From Candidatus Nezhaarchaeales archaeon (GTDB lineage Archaea; Thermoproteota; Methanomethylicia; Nezhaarchaeales; JAWCJE01), in the NCBI GenBank assembly GCA_038853715.1, contig JAWCJE010000001.1:53963-117962 (forward strand): 64,000 bases of DNA, in the 5' to 3' direction. The notes beneath the pieces were generated by a model, which had not been told where the DNA came from, did no database searches, and saw only the letters and a program-made list of their open reading frames with translations. Below, in pieces: positions 50,479 through 59,156 of this stretch. How positions within the stretch are numbered: position 1 is the stretch's first letter; every line of letters starts with the position of its first letter. A program made the translations under genes and the position numbers.

Positions 50479-50594
50479 GAATTAGATGCCTCACCCTTTT
50501 AGGGTTTACTACTCTAGTTCCGGTACGTCTTAAAGCGCTAGGTGGTAGAACTAAACGTCGCCCTCCTGCACTCACTTCGTACAAGTGTTAAAGT

Positions 50595-50822
50595 TTAAAC
50601 TAATAGCTGGAATTTTAAGGGGTTCTCTAGAACCCTATTCGTCATGTTGGCGTAGACACTTAAGGCCGCGAAGGTGTTTGCTGAAAGGCTTAAGAGTAGG
50701 TTTGCGGCGGTCGCGTAACCGGCCCCTATGCTTCCGAGTGCGGGCCCAACGCTTAAAAGGGAGCCTTCAACAGTTATGCCTACATCCGCCGCCGTCATCA
50801 TCAGCGTTATGGCGTCACCCAT
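50595..50822 (-). CDS. Small membrane protein
   Basis: 75 residues, almost wholly hydrophobic and small-residue rich (GSIGAGYATAANLLLSLSAN), compatible with two transmembrane helices. It starts 4 nt after the end of another small membrane protein gene, so the two are a probable operon. Not recognised. The composition and tight spacing argue for a real gene, but no conserved motif is visible. Confidence 0.5.
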   Translation of the reverse strand: MGDAITLMMTAADVGITVEGSLLSVGPALGSIGAGYATAANLLLSLSANTFAALSVYANMTNRVLENPLKFQLLV

Positions 50823-50826
50823 AAGC

Positions 50827-51075
50827 TTACGGGTAGAAACCTGAAACCTCCTCTAGGCTTAATGGCTGAAGGCCGAGCGCGACTGGAAGCCTACGTGCAA
50901 GTTCAACGGCGAGGACGCTAACGGTGAGGAAGAAGCCGTATATTAAAACTGTGTCGCGAACGTGTAAACCGTACTCACGGAATGACTTGCTTAAAGGGCT
51001 ATTGAAGACTACCGTGCCAACGTAGTAGCCTAAAGCGCATAAAGACCATCCGAGCGTTAAAGAGTTAAGCTTCAT
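50827..51075 (-). CDS. Small membrane protein
   Basis: 82 residues with two predicted transmembrane helices (about 8-25 and 42-60) separated by a polar loop with SKSFREYGLHVRDT. The cytoplasmic tail has ARRLPVALGLQPLSLEE. It is the first of two small membrane genes. A weak AAGGGTT site precedes ATG 51075. Not recognised; might form a hetero-oligomer with its neighbour. Confidence 0.5.
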   Translation of the reverse strand: MKLNSLTLGWSLCALGYYVGTVVFNSPLSKSFREYGLHVRDTVLIYGFFLTVSVLAVELARRLPVALGLQPLSLEEVSGFYP

Positions 51076-51735
51076 AACCCTTAAAGGTTAGCCGGAGGCT
51101 AAAAAGGGCCCTCTTGAAGCATATAAAGGAGCTTAAAGGAGCTAGAGGTTATTCCTATAAGCCTTAGAGAGGAAATTTGCAAGGATGATGGGGATGGAGA
51201 AATACTTAAGCATTCTTTCTCGATGCCTCCCAATAAGAGGAAAGAGCGCACTAAAATCTTCACTGGCTTAACAATAGTAAGTCCATTAATGAAGCCGCTT
51301 TTTTGTGGAAGAATAGTGGAGTCGAAACGATGAAGACTAAAGGATTCAAGAATGAAGGTGAAACGAATAGATGAGGTATAAAGCGTAAAGATAATAGCGG
51401 GATAAAGCCTTTCACATACTATTTTAACATCCAAAGCGCGAAGCTAGATGAGTTGAAACATACTTAACCGTACAACGGCACTACAGTTTCGCGGAAAGGA
51501 AAAATGTAATACTTTTTATCTTAGATTTCCATTCGAAAACTCTACGCTTTGCTTACAGTAGTCCCTGTTTAGAAAGGCTTTTTATGGTGAAAGGGAAATA
51601 CTATTGATGATGGATGTTGAAGGGGGTTGTGAATCGTTCTCATGTTTTACTCCTTAGTATTTTACCCTTAAACCTTTAGCGAATACACCTTTAACGCTAA
51701 AGCTTATGAGGAAGGAGGCGCCTCGTTTCTAGGCT
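51076..51735. other. 660-nt region without a convincing gene
   Basis: Purine-rich on the plus strand and lower in GC than its surroundings. A 111-codon minus-strand frame (51099-51434) lacks a ribosome site and reads like random sequence (Ser/Leu/Phe-rich). No inverted repeats or RNA gene seen. TATA-like sequences near 51510-51520 and 51580 could be promoters. It may be a decayed insertion. Confidence 0.4.
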
Positions 51736-52296
51736 ATGAGGAAGGTAAATGGTAGAATAGCTGGAGCCCTAATATTCGTAGGGGTAGCCCAATTCATCCT
51801 AAGCATGTTGATTGCCGAGTGCCTTTACCCTAACTACAGCGTCTCTGAAAACTATATAAGTGACTTAGGAAGGCTAAGCGCAGCATCCGCCCCGATTTTT
51901 AACTCTTCAATAGTTATATTAGGCTTAACCGTTGTAACTGGCGCCTACTTTTTAAGGGAAGTCGTTCGAAGCAAAGCCTTCCTCGGCCTTCTAATTTTAT
52001 GTGGCGTAGGGGTTATGGGGGTCGGGATATTCCCGGAGGACTTCGGCGTAATTCACTTCATAGCCTCCTTAACGGCCTTTTTATTTGGCGCGCTATCAGC
52101 CATAGCCTCCTATAGGTTTCAGAAGCCACTACTATCCTACTTTGCGGTCGTTTTAGGTGTAACTTCGTTAACAGCGTTAATTCTATTCGGGCTAGGAGCT
52201 TATTTAGGCCTTGGTAAGGGCGGAATGGAACGGATGATAGCTTACCCCGTACTATTATGGGCGTTAGGATTCAGCGGCTATTTAATGAGGGGGTGA
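51736..52296 (+). CDS. DUF998 membrane protein
   Basis: 186 residues with about six transmembrane helices. The family hallmark is YPNYSVSENYISDLG (about 32-46) after the first helix, followed by NSSIVILGLTVVTGAYFL and GVGIFPEDFGVIHF. Function of DUF998 is not known. Strong AGGAAGGAGGCGCC-type purine run shortly before ATG 51736. Single gene. Confidence 0.85.
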   Translation: MRKVNGRIAGALIFVGVAQFILSMLIAECLYPNYSVSENYISDLGRLSAASAPIFNSSIVILGLTVVTGAYFLREVVRSKAFLGLLILCGVGVMGVGIFPEDFGVIHFIASLTAFLFGALSAIASYRFQKPLLSYFAVVLGVTSLTALILFGLGAYLGLGKGGMERMIAYPVLLWALGFSGYLMRG

Positions 52297-52852
52297 AAGG
52301 GGTTGATTTTCTTCACTATTTAAGCTTGAAGGGTTTTTCTGTTTTCCGCCCCATGGTTTATCCCGTCGAGCTCTAGGCCTCGTTAAGGATGCCCTAGCTA
52401 TAGACGTATAGCTCGCTTAAACAGTTCACTACGGGAATCGTTAAACCGAACTAGCCTTAAGCCTAAAGTTTTAGGCTTTCCGTCAATTCCTTGTAGCCGA
52501 GATGAAAGTTAAGGTTTGTTTAGAAGAATCCCTTCTTTTTACGCCTTTAAAAAAGCTTACGCCAGTCTTTCATGGGTATTAACGTAAACGGGGTGTGTAC
52601 GTGAATTTCAGATACTGAAACCTCACTGTTGTATCGTCATCTTTTAGAGTTACATCCACGCTTAAGTCCTTTACGTTCCTTCCATCCACTACGACTATCG
52701 GATGGCCTCCATAGTCTTACATAAGGCTTGCTATCTTCTAGAACTTCCCGAGGAAAATAGTCCCTTTCCCTATCGATAATGACCTCGACTAACCTATGGG
52801 GCTAATCCTTTTTCCCTTGAGCTTATCTTTTTTCTTGATGCAAACGCGCTCG
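52297..52852. other. 556-nt region with a gene remnant
   Basis: The plus strand shows nothing coding. The minus strand has the remnant at 52579-52789 described separately. The rest is AT-rich spacer with no repeat or RNA seen. Confidence 0.4.
52579..52789 (-). pseudogene. Possible remnant of a small beta-rich protein gene
   Basis: Two minus-strand frames read as protein in succession. From 52789: VEVIIDRERDYFPREVL. Then, after a shift near 52715, 44 codons from 52713 to the stop at 52579-52581: YGGHPIVVVDGRNVKDLSVD and on to FTYTPRLR. An in-frame stop lies just upstream of the first piece and no start codon is seen. A frameshifted, truncated gene is the simplest reading. Family unknown. Confidence 0.35.
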
Positions 52853-53056
52853 CTACGGTATTTTTACGTCTTTGAACTTTTCGCTAGCTTGCTGTCCGGC
52901 TACCCCCCAATTCTCCATTGGATCCTCGTGGATTACGACTTCAACAGCCTCCATTGGGATACCTAACGTAGTGAAAACCTTAGTTACGCCCTCTATCACC
53001 TTTTTCTTAGCCTCGTTCGAAAACCCCTTCCACACGTATACGTGAACTATCGGCAT
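52853..53056 (-). CDS. 4-oxalocrotonate tautomerase family protein
   Basis: 67-residue 4-OT-fold protein. After removal of Met the N-terminal Pro of PIVHVYVWKG is the expected catalytic base. The C-terminal VEVVIHEDPMENWGVAG matches the family, with the Trp common in archaeal/DmpI-like members. Such proteins form hexamers and tautomerise 2-oxo acids; the physiological substrate is unknown. Length is normal. Confidence 0.88.
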   Translation of the reverse strand: MPIVHVYVWKGFSNEAKKKVIEGVTKVFTTLGIPMEAVEVVIHEDPMENWGVAGQQASEKFKDVKIP

Positions 53057-53346
53057 GATTCAACCTCCACCCATAATATATGGAAATTATTATGTGCCCG
53101 TAAAGCTTTTCTGTTTAACTTATTCTTCTCGTTTACCCGTTCTTGGTTTATGGACTGAAGGCTTATACGCAGGCTTCTATGAGCGGATTACTCATGGTTT
53201 TAGGCTGAGGATACCTTTAAAGGCGTTTATCGGGCTTCCATCCTTAATTAGGGCTACGTTAAATTAACCTACACCACTAGCGGAAAACGAATCTTAACGC
53301 CTTTACAACCTATGAAAGCATATAAGCTTCTAACCCTAGGTTATGA

Positions 53347-54024
53347 GTGGATGGGTTTATGATGTTATCCTCCAGCGATAAGCTTCAAGAGCGAAACCTA
53401 GCTTTAAGGCTGTCAAAGCTACTGTCTAACTTCATCCCCGGCTATAACCCTTACGACTATGAAGGGCGGGTTATAGTCGAAGTGGCGGCGGAGGATGCTA
53501 AAAGCTACTTTAAAGCGTTAAAATATGAGCGGGGGTTAAGGGTTTGGAGTGGAGACGCTATTGCCGAATGGTTAGAGCTATGGGTGTATAAGTGGCGTGA
53601 ACGGGTTAAGCTGGTTTTTGATAAAAGGTTTACAGCCATCTTCGATAAGCAGAGGGAGCTAGTAAGGGAGACGGAGGGTTTATGGAGGGCGTTACCATAC
53701 CGTGAAGAGCTTAAGGAGCTGGTAATCCTAGCCCTCATAGAGGTTGGTGAATTCTGCTTTACCGATCTAGTAGCGGAGAACATTATTCGAAGCGAGCTCC
53801 ATGCCTATAAGAAGCGGTTTAAAAGCGAAGAAGCAGTTCTACTCCACCTTTCAATTAGCCCATTAAAATTCGCTAAAAACCTTATGAGGAGGGCTAAGGA
53901 TTTAAAGCATTGGCGAGGCCCACTAGTTATGTTTAAAGTTGATAGTAAGATACTTCAGGGAGCTACTGGGAGGATCGTTAATAGGATACGTGAAGCTAAC
54001 CACTACGCCCTATTCGAATTTTAA
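53347..54024 (+). CDS. Hypothetical protein
   Basis: 225 residues, not recognised. Mixed alpha/beta start (LSSSDKLQERNLALRLSKLL; GRVIVEVAAEDAKSYF) and a charged helical remainder (WVYKWRERVKLVFDKRF, RELVRETEGLWRAL). It ends with a basic region. No membrane helix, cysteine cluster or nucleotide motif. GTG 53347 or ATG 53359 could be the start; GTGG-rich sequence precedes both. A TATA-like CATATAAG lies near 53318-53326, so a leader of 10-20 nt is expected. Composition is protein-like and the frame is long, so the gene is probably real. Confidence 0.6.
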   Translation: MDGFMMLSSSDKLQERNLALRLSKLLSNFIPGYNPYDYEGRVIVEVAAEDAKSYFKALKYERGLRVWSGDAIAEWLELWVYKWRERVKLVFDKRFTAIFDKQRELVRETEGLWRALPYREELKELVILALIEVGEFCFTDLVAENIIRSELHAYKKRFKSEEAVLLHLSISPLKFAKNLMRRAKDLKHWRGPLVMFKVDSKILQGATGRIVNRIREANHYALFEF

Positions 54025-54149
54025 CGGGTATTATGTGCTTAACGAACCTTTATAAAAGCCGCATATACGTGAAGCTAGGCTTAAAGGTTGAATGAACAGC
54101 TTCCAGCATTTATAATGAGGGTGTTGAATAGGTAAGAAGGGCTGTTTGG

Positions 54150-54706
54150 TTGGAGGCCTACGTTCCAAGGGTTTATGGAAGGGTTGAGAGGGTTGGGTTT
54201 AAAAGGTATGTTTCGGATTTAGCCCAGGAATTGGTTTGGCTGGATACGTGAAAACTTGCCTGATGGATCCATGGAGATATTTGTACAGGGAAAGGGTTAC
54301 TCTTAAAGTTCATCGGAATGGTGAAACAACAGCCACCCCCAGCCAAAGTAAAAGAGGTTAAGGAGGAGGTAACCTTAAAGCCTGAAGTTAAGGGGTTTAG
54401 AATCATCCACGGTGAGCTTAGCGAAGGGCTTCAGGAAGGGTTCGGGGCAATGCGAGCGATATTTACAGAATACTGGAAGGAGTTTAGGGACTATAGGCAG
54501 GAATTCAGGAATTATAGGGAGGAGTTTAGAGATTTTGCTAGGAGAACTAATGATAACTTTAAGTTGCTTTTCGATAAGTATGGGGAGATCTTAGAGAAGC
54601 TACTATAATACTTAAAACCTTAATTAAGGAGACTAGGGAGATGTTAAACGAGACTATGAAGGCTCTAAAGGAAGCCTTGGAAAGGTTAGTGAAGGCCTCC
54701 TTCTAG
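54150..54706 (+). pseudogene. Frameshifted coiled-coil protein gene
   Basis: Protein-like sequence runs through this stretch but changes frame three times. From TTG 54150 the frame gives EAYVPRVYGRVERVGFKRYV and on, to a stop at 54249. The frame from 54248 continues with DPWRYLYRERVTLKVHRNGE. Near the C-rich run 54333-54341 it returns to the first frame, giving PPPAKVKEVKEEVTLKPEVK and a long charged coiled coil (FRDYRQEFRNYREEFRDF) to the stop at 54606-54608. A third shift would add KETREMLNETMKALKEALER to 54706. ATG 54318 alone would make a 96-residue protein, which is the fallback call. Shifts may be real mutations or sequencing/assembly errors. A TATA box (CCTTTATAAAAG) lies at about 54047. 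The C-terminus recalls the coiled-coil gene at 3760. Confidence 0.5.
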
Positions 54707-54777
54707 GGAGGTAATAAAAAGGGTTCCTAATCGGTATTGGAAAGCTTATACGTCGTTGACGTTAGCGGTATAAGCGT

Positions 54778-55671
54778 TTAAGTTCTTTCCGTATTGCTCC
54801 TGGCTGAGTTTTGGAAAACGTAGGTTTCCTCCTCGTAGCGGCGATCTAAAACTTGGCCGGGTGGATGATGGATGACCGTTTTCCTACGTAGATGGTTGTA
54901 GAAATGGGTGGCTGCCTCCTTTAAGTTTAAGCTAGATGTAAGCCACTTTAAGGGCACGTTAATGAATAGAGGCCTCGCCGGGATTATGTGTCTCGTCGTC
55001 TTATGGGGGAAGCGTTCACCCCTTAAAGCCGTGGAGATAACTTCGCTTTTTAAAGCGGTCGGCGGGATTAAGGCTACGGGCGCCTTTAAGCCCTTAACCT
55101 TATCGTAAGCGTCACGCTCGGTTTCATAGCTTATGGTATAGCCCCTAGCTTCAAGCTCGCTTTCAACGCGCTTTAAAACCTCGTAGATACGCTTAATATC
55201 CTTAAAACCCGTTTTAACTAGGAGTAGTTGCTGATTGGTTATAACGCCGAGCGAAGCCTCCCTACTTACCAATGCCCCTTTAACTTCGTCGAAGCTACGA
55301 CACTCTACAACTACGTACCTAAAGCTTAGCAGCATGCTAATTAGGGGCTTAAGGCTCTGAAGGTTGAGAATTAACCTAGCCCAGCTACCGAGGGTTATAG
55401 CGGGGCTTTCGTAGTTAACGAGGCAAACCGGTACGTAACCGTAGCCGAGGACCCTTAATGCTTCAACCCGATGCATACCGTCAAGAACTATGAGCGTATT
55501 TCGATCAACTATCACCGGGTGCTTTAAAACGTGGTCAACTTCTATTTCGCGTTTAAGCTTCTCGAGTAAGGCCTCGATTGTTTCCTCGTGGAGCTTTAAC
55601 TCCTCAATAGGCTTGAGGCATAATTCGAGGTCTAGGCTTGGATGCCTTATGGTGAAGCTTGAAGGTGGCAA
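54778..55671 (-). CDS. ParB/Srx-fold protein, SerK-like kinase candidate
   Basis: 297 residues. The N-terminal half is a ParB-like domain with a potential catalytic Glu in ELKLHEETIEALL (about 25-37) and IVLDGMHRVEALRVLGY (about 62-78), the DGxHR loop that in archaeal free-serine kinase SerK binds phosphate. No helix-turn-helix as in chromosome ParB. SerK (ADP-dependent serine kinase) is the closest family I recognise, but SerK is shorter, so a related small-molecule kinase or a DNA-linked role remains possible. It ends 14 nt before cofE is reached on the opposite side of a short gap and reads in the same direction, downstream of it. Confidence 0.7.
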   Translation of the reverse strand: MPPSSFTIRHPSLDLELCLKPIEELKLHEETIEALLEKLKREIEVDHVLKHPVIVDRNTLIVLDGMHRVEALRVLGYGYVPVCLVNYESPAITLGSWARLILNLQSLKPLISMLLSFRYVVVECRSFDEVKGALVSREASLGVITNQQLLLVKTGFKDIKRIYEVLKRVESELEARGYTISYETERDAYDKVKGLKAPVALIPPTALKSEVISTALRGERFPHKTTRHIIPARPLFINVPLKWLTSSLNLKEAATHFYNHLRRKTVIHHPPGQVLDRRYEEETYVFQNSARSNTERT

Positions 55672-55685
55672 TAGCGGCCGGCCCG

Positions 55686-56474
55686 TTAAAACTGAACGTC
55701 GCTTAGCCTTTTAAAACCTTTCACGTAGAGGCATTCTTTAGGGTTTATTAGGAGGTTCTTGGAGGTGTAGTTCTCATTAAGCTCGATCGGCGCTCCTCGA
55801 ATAATTACCGCGGGCACCATATTTGCTCCTTCACCCATAAGTAGGTGGGCTGCCGCGGCTAGGTCGTCGGCGATGTTAATCCTCGTGATAAGGAGAGGTT
55901 TACCGTAGAGGTCGAGTTGTCCCCTACAATCCTCAACGGGTTTAAAGCCGGCTAAACCTAGCGTAAAACCGGTAGTACCCATTCGTAGCGGGTTAACTCT
56001 GCTATCAACGAGTAAGACGGCTAACCTCTTACCTGTTTCAGCCTCTAGTTTACGTTTTATCTCCCTAGCTGCTTCATCGGGGTCTTTAAGCCAAAGCGTA
56101 ACCGTACCGGCTGGCGCGTTTTTACGATCCACGCCTGCGTTTGCCACTAATATGCTGGCTTTTAGCGTTAATATCGCTCTTTCAACGTATCCTAGTATCG
56201 CGTCGGCCTCCTTAAGAACGACTTCAACGAAAGCAGGTTCTAACCCGCATCTCTTAGAGAGGGTTAAAGCCTTCTGTGAGGGTATTACGTCCTTAAGGTT
56301 TACAATACTACCCTTACTTACCGCTACTGCCTTATCAGCGATGGCTAGCACATCTCCATCCTTAAACTCAAGGTTTAAGCTCCGCATGGTTTTGAGGAGG
56401 ACATCCACTAGGTCCTCACCCGGCTTTATTAAAGGCGTAGGGATGGGTATTAGCTCCACCAAGGCCAAAACCAA
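55686..56474 (-). CDS. cofE: Coenzyme F420-0:L-glutamate ligase
   Basis: 262 residues. CofE adds glutamate to the lactyl-phospho-deazaflavin with GTP. Recognised segments: KDGDVLAIADKAVAVSKG (about 37-54), NAGVDRKNAPAGTV, DSRVNPLRMGTTGFTLGLAG and INIADDLAAAAHLLMGEGA. The first GDV..DK segment has DKAV where many CofE have QKIV/SK, a mild deviation. Its presence suggests the organism makes F420, although no other F420 genes occur in the window. It heads a probable two-gene unit with the SerK-like gene. Confidence 0.85.
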   Translation of the reverse strand: MVLALVELIPIPTPLIKPGEDLVDVLLKTMRSLNLEFKDGDVLAIADKAVAVSKGSIVNLKDVIPSQKALTLSKRCGLEPAFVEVVLKEADAILGYVERAILTLKASILVANAGVDRKNAPAGTVTLWLKDPDEAAREIKRKLEAETGKRLAVLLVDSRVNPLRMGTTGFTLGLAGFKPVEDCRGQLDLYGKPLLITRINIADDLAAAAHLLMGEGANMVPAVIIRGAPIELNENYTSKNLLINPKECLYVKGFKRLSDVQF

Positions 56475-56594
56475 CCTTTAACGCGAGTAACTCCGCCACG
56501 TAGCACCTAGTGCTAGACATGCACGAATAAAAACGTACCGTTGCTTCCCAGCAGCTTAGAGTTTAAAAAAAGAAAAAGGGTTGGTGATATATTA

Positions 56595-58130
56595 CTACTT
56601 CTTCTTAGCGCCGAAAACCTTTTCCAGTACGTCGCGCATGGGATGATTAACGCAGAGAACGGGAGGTTCCTTGTTACCGCCATCAGTGGCGGTGGCTGGT
56701 TTAGCTCCACCTACCTCGATGATGTGGCGCGTGTAGAAGTCCTTAGCGAGTTTAACCGCTATCGGGGCTAGGATCACCACGGCGATTAGGTTGGGGATGG
56801 CCATTAAACCGTTCATCGTATCAGCGAAGTCCCATATTGGACCGAGGTAAGCCGCTGCAACGGCTGCCGCGATAATGGGCGGTAGCCATACGATACGGTA
56901 GAACCAGGACGCAGTTCTGTAGCTTCCGATTTTGCATTTTTCCACTATGAAGTATAGGAAAGTGTTTTCGCCGTAAAACTCCCACGTTAATAGGGTTGTA
57001 TATGCGAAGAGACAGAGCGCGACGCTCACAAAGATAGGGGACCAGAGGCCGTAGACGCGGCGGAACGCTTCGGCGGCTAAAGCCGTACTGGTTAAACCGG
57101 TTTCCCAAGCGCCGGTAACCACATCGGCCACGCCAGTAATAGTGCATATTACTATCGTATCCCAGAAGACCTCGAAGGCCCCGTAGAAGCCCTGCCTTCC
57201 AGGGTGGTCGGACTCTGCGTAGGCGTAAGCTAGTGGTGCACTACCTAGGCCCGCCTCGTTAGAGAATAAACCCCTTGCAAAGCCGTACCTGATGGCCATG
57301 TATACCGAGGCTCCGGCAAAGCCTCCTACAGCGGCTGTCCCGGTGAACGCGCTTGATATGATTGTGTATATGCCGCGGCCGAAGTTAGCTCCGGAGGCAA
57401 TCCATATTCCTAGGCCGAAGATTATGTACCAAGCGGACATGAAGGGGATTAGGTAGAACGATACCTCGGCGATCCTTTTAATCCCGCCGATAATTACTAG
57501 CGCTGTGAAAATTACCATCAGTATGCCGGCGGCCAACCTAAGGTTGAAGATGCTCCCCGGATCAGTAATACCGAAGACCTCTTTAGCTGCGTACTCAACA
57601 CCTAAAGCTACAGAGTTAGCCTGCGTCATGTTTCCAATACCGAAGGCGCAGAGGAAGGCCATTAGGGAGAAGAATATAGCGAGTGGAGGCCCTATCTTCG
57701 GGATCTTTTCAATATAGTACATCGTCCCGCCCCTAATCCTTCCGTCAGGGAGTACCCTACGGCTCCAAAGGCTTAAGGTAACCTCTGTTAGCTTAACACC
57801 CATACCTAGGATGGCGCAGATCCACATCCAGAATACCGCTCCAGGACCCCCAAGGTGTACGGCGGTACTAACGCCGGCTATATTGCCAACCCCAACCGTT
57901 GCGCCCATTACCATGCACCACATCTTGAATGGATGTACCTCGCCTTTAGCGCCGCCCCTCCAAAACATCGTTTTAACGATTGTCCCGAACTTCCTAACCT
58001 GGATGAAGCCGTGGAGGAAAACTAGTAATAGGCCGGTGCCGACTAATAGGATGATCATTGGTATGCCCCAAACGATGGAATTAAGATAGTCGTTAGCGGC
58101 TAGTATAGCCTTCCAGATGTCTTCAGCCAT
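56595..58130 (-). CDS. AGCS-family sodium:alanine (glycine) symporter
   Basis: 511-residue secondary transporter with 10-11 transmembrane helices. Signature segments: MGATVGVGNIAGVSTAVHLGGPGAVFWMW (AGCS signature), YGFARGLFSNEAGLGSAP, and GFYGAFEVFWDTIVICTITG. It imports alanine or glycine with sodium. ATG 58130 is preferred: a TATA box lies inside the longer frame that reaches 58214, and GAGGT is about 10 nt upstream. The C-terminal 55 residues are a cytoplasmic tail ending EKVFGAKKK. Amino-acid uptake fits the aminotransferase and glycine cleavage genes at 59-64 kb. Confidence 0.92.
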   Translation of the reverse strand: MAEDIWKAILAANDYLNSIVWGIPMIILLVGTGLLLVFLHGFIQVRKFGTIVKTMFWRGGAKGEVHPFKMWCMVMGATVGVGNIAGVSTAVHLGGPGAVFWMWICAILGMGVKLTEVTLSLWSRRVLPDGRIRGGTMYYIEKIPKIGPPLAIFFSLMAFLCAFGIGNMTQANSVALGVEYAAKEVFGITDPGSIFNLRLAAGILMVIFTALVIIGGIKRIAEVSFYLIPFMSAWYIIFGLGIWIASGANFGRGIYTIISSAFTGTAAVGGFAGASVYMAIRYGFARGLFSNEAGLGSAPLAYAYAESDHPGRQGFYGAFEVFWDTIVICTITGVADVVTGAWETGLTSTALAAEAFRRVYGLWSPIFVSVALCLFAYTTLLTWEFYGENTFLYFIVEKCKIGSYRTASWFYRIVWLPPIIAAAVAAAYLGPIWDFADTMNGLMAIPNLIAVVILAPIAVKLAKDFYTRHIIEVGGAKPATATDGGNKEPPVLCVNHPMRDVLEKVFGAKKK

Positions 58131-58561
58131 AAAAGTATTAACCTCACTAAGGGCGTTATGTATGCCTCGTAGAAACAGTATAAAAAGTTTTACCTTCATC
58201 CTCAATAAGTCCATAGGCTTTAACGACGCTTCAATGAAATAGCGGCATAAGTTTATGAAAGGCTTAGATCAATTAGAATACTCTTAGGGATGGATGAAGG
58301 AATGGGGCTATTAGAACTCTGAAGGGAGGTTTAAAATTCCAGAAGGGAGGTTCTAAGGCTTATAGACGGTGTAAGGAAAAGAGGTTCTTAGCTACGTAAG
58401 GGTTTTTCCACTAACTTGGAGGGGTTATTTGGAAGGATGTAAGCGTTGATCCTAAGTTATATTAAGGGGGAAGGTTGTGGGAGGTTAAAACTTAGCGGAT
58501 ATTGACTAAAGGGGAAAAGCTTTAAACCTCGTAACGGGGAAAATGTGGAAGGGAGATAGTC
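58131..58561. other. 431-nt intergenic region between divergent membrane genes
   Basis: Contains the symporter promoter, an 11-nt direct repeat GAAGGGAGGTT at 58321-58331 and 58342-58352, several other GGGAGGTT-like runs, and a TATA-like GCTTTAAACC at about 58519-58528 for the small membrane protein that follows. No gene seen. Confidence 0.4.
58177..58187 (-). promoter_or_regulatory. TATA box of the AGCS symporter gene
   Basis: On the minus strand the sequence reads CTTTTTATACTG. It predicts transcription from about 58155 and a 25-nt leader holding GAGGT, which supports ATG 58130 as the start. Confidence 0.45.
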
Positions 58562-58738
58562 TTGACTGAGAGGAAGGAGAAGGTGGAGTGGAAAAGTATA
58601 TGGGGAGAAGCCTTAGATAAAGTGACCGTTACTAGGGTAAAGGAGCATGTGACTAGCATCGTAATAGCGATCGTTATATGGATAATATTGACGATTTTAA
58701 TAAACTGGGTTATGACGATACCTGTACCTAAAATGTAG
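58562..58738 (+). CDS. Small single-span membrane protein
   Basis: 58 residues from TTG 58562 to TAG 58738. The N-terminal half is charged (ERKEKVEWKSIWGEALDKV); residues about 31-54 form one strongly hydrophobic helix (SIVIAIVIWIILTILINWV). GGGAG precedes the start by 8 nt and a TATA-like element lies about 35 nt further up. It is divergent from the AGCS symporter, so an accessory role for a transporter is conceivable but unproven. Confidence 0.6.
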   Translation: MTERKEKVEWKSIWGEALDKVTVTRVKEHVTSIVIAIVIWIILTILINWVMTIPVPKM

Positions 58739-58797
58739 GGAAGCTCTTTAACGTCCTACCTTTTATTTTCCTAACGGTTGAAGGTTAATGGGTATTG

Positions 58798-59058
58798 TTA
58801 TTTAACGATCTCGGTCTTAAACCCTTTCTCCTTTAGTTTGAAGGCTACTTCTTCAACTGTTTTCTCCTGGTTTGGTGCCTGTATCCATAGGATAACCTTA
58901 TCGTCTTTGAGGTTTAATGAGCATACGTACTGCCCCGATCTCTTAAGGTATACTTCAAGTCGGCCAGCGAGCGGGTTAGTATAGGTTTCAACTTTAAGGC
59001 TTTTATCGCCGAGGGCTTTAACGACTTCCTTAAGCTCCTTTACGAGTCTCTTCTCCAA
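58798..59058 (-). CDS. Hypothetical small alpha/beta protein
   Basis: 86 residues, unrecognised. Helix-strand-strand-strand-helix pattern: KRLVKELKEVVKALG, LEVYLKRSGQYVCSLNL, VILWIQAPN, then TVEEVAFKLKEKGFKTEIV. It resembles a small ferredoxin-like or DUF-type domain. No catalytic motif. An AAGGTG-type site just before the ATG and sensible codon use support it being real. Confidence 0.65.
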   Translation of the reverse strand: MEKRLVKELKEVVKALGDKSLKVETYTNPLAGRLEVYLKRSGQYVCSLNLKDDKVILWIQAPNQEKTVEEVAFKLKEKGFKTEIVK

Positions 59059-59156
59059 GGTGTTGACCGCCTCTTTAAAGACCTTTTAAAGTTGGGAGGG
59101 GCTACTTATTTAAGTATTTCGATGGAGGTGTTCATCGGAACGATTTAAACATTTTA

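Noticed and set aside
51099..51434. 111-codon minus-strand frame
   Set aside because: No ribosome site, no motif, composition like translated non-coding AT-rich DNA.
53055..53267. 70-codon plus-strand frame divergent from the tautomerase
   Set aside because: Start overlaps the tautomerase start, no site upstream, no protein-like pattern.
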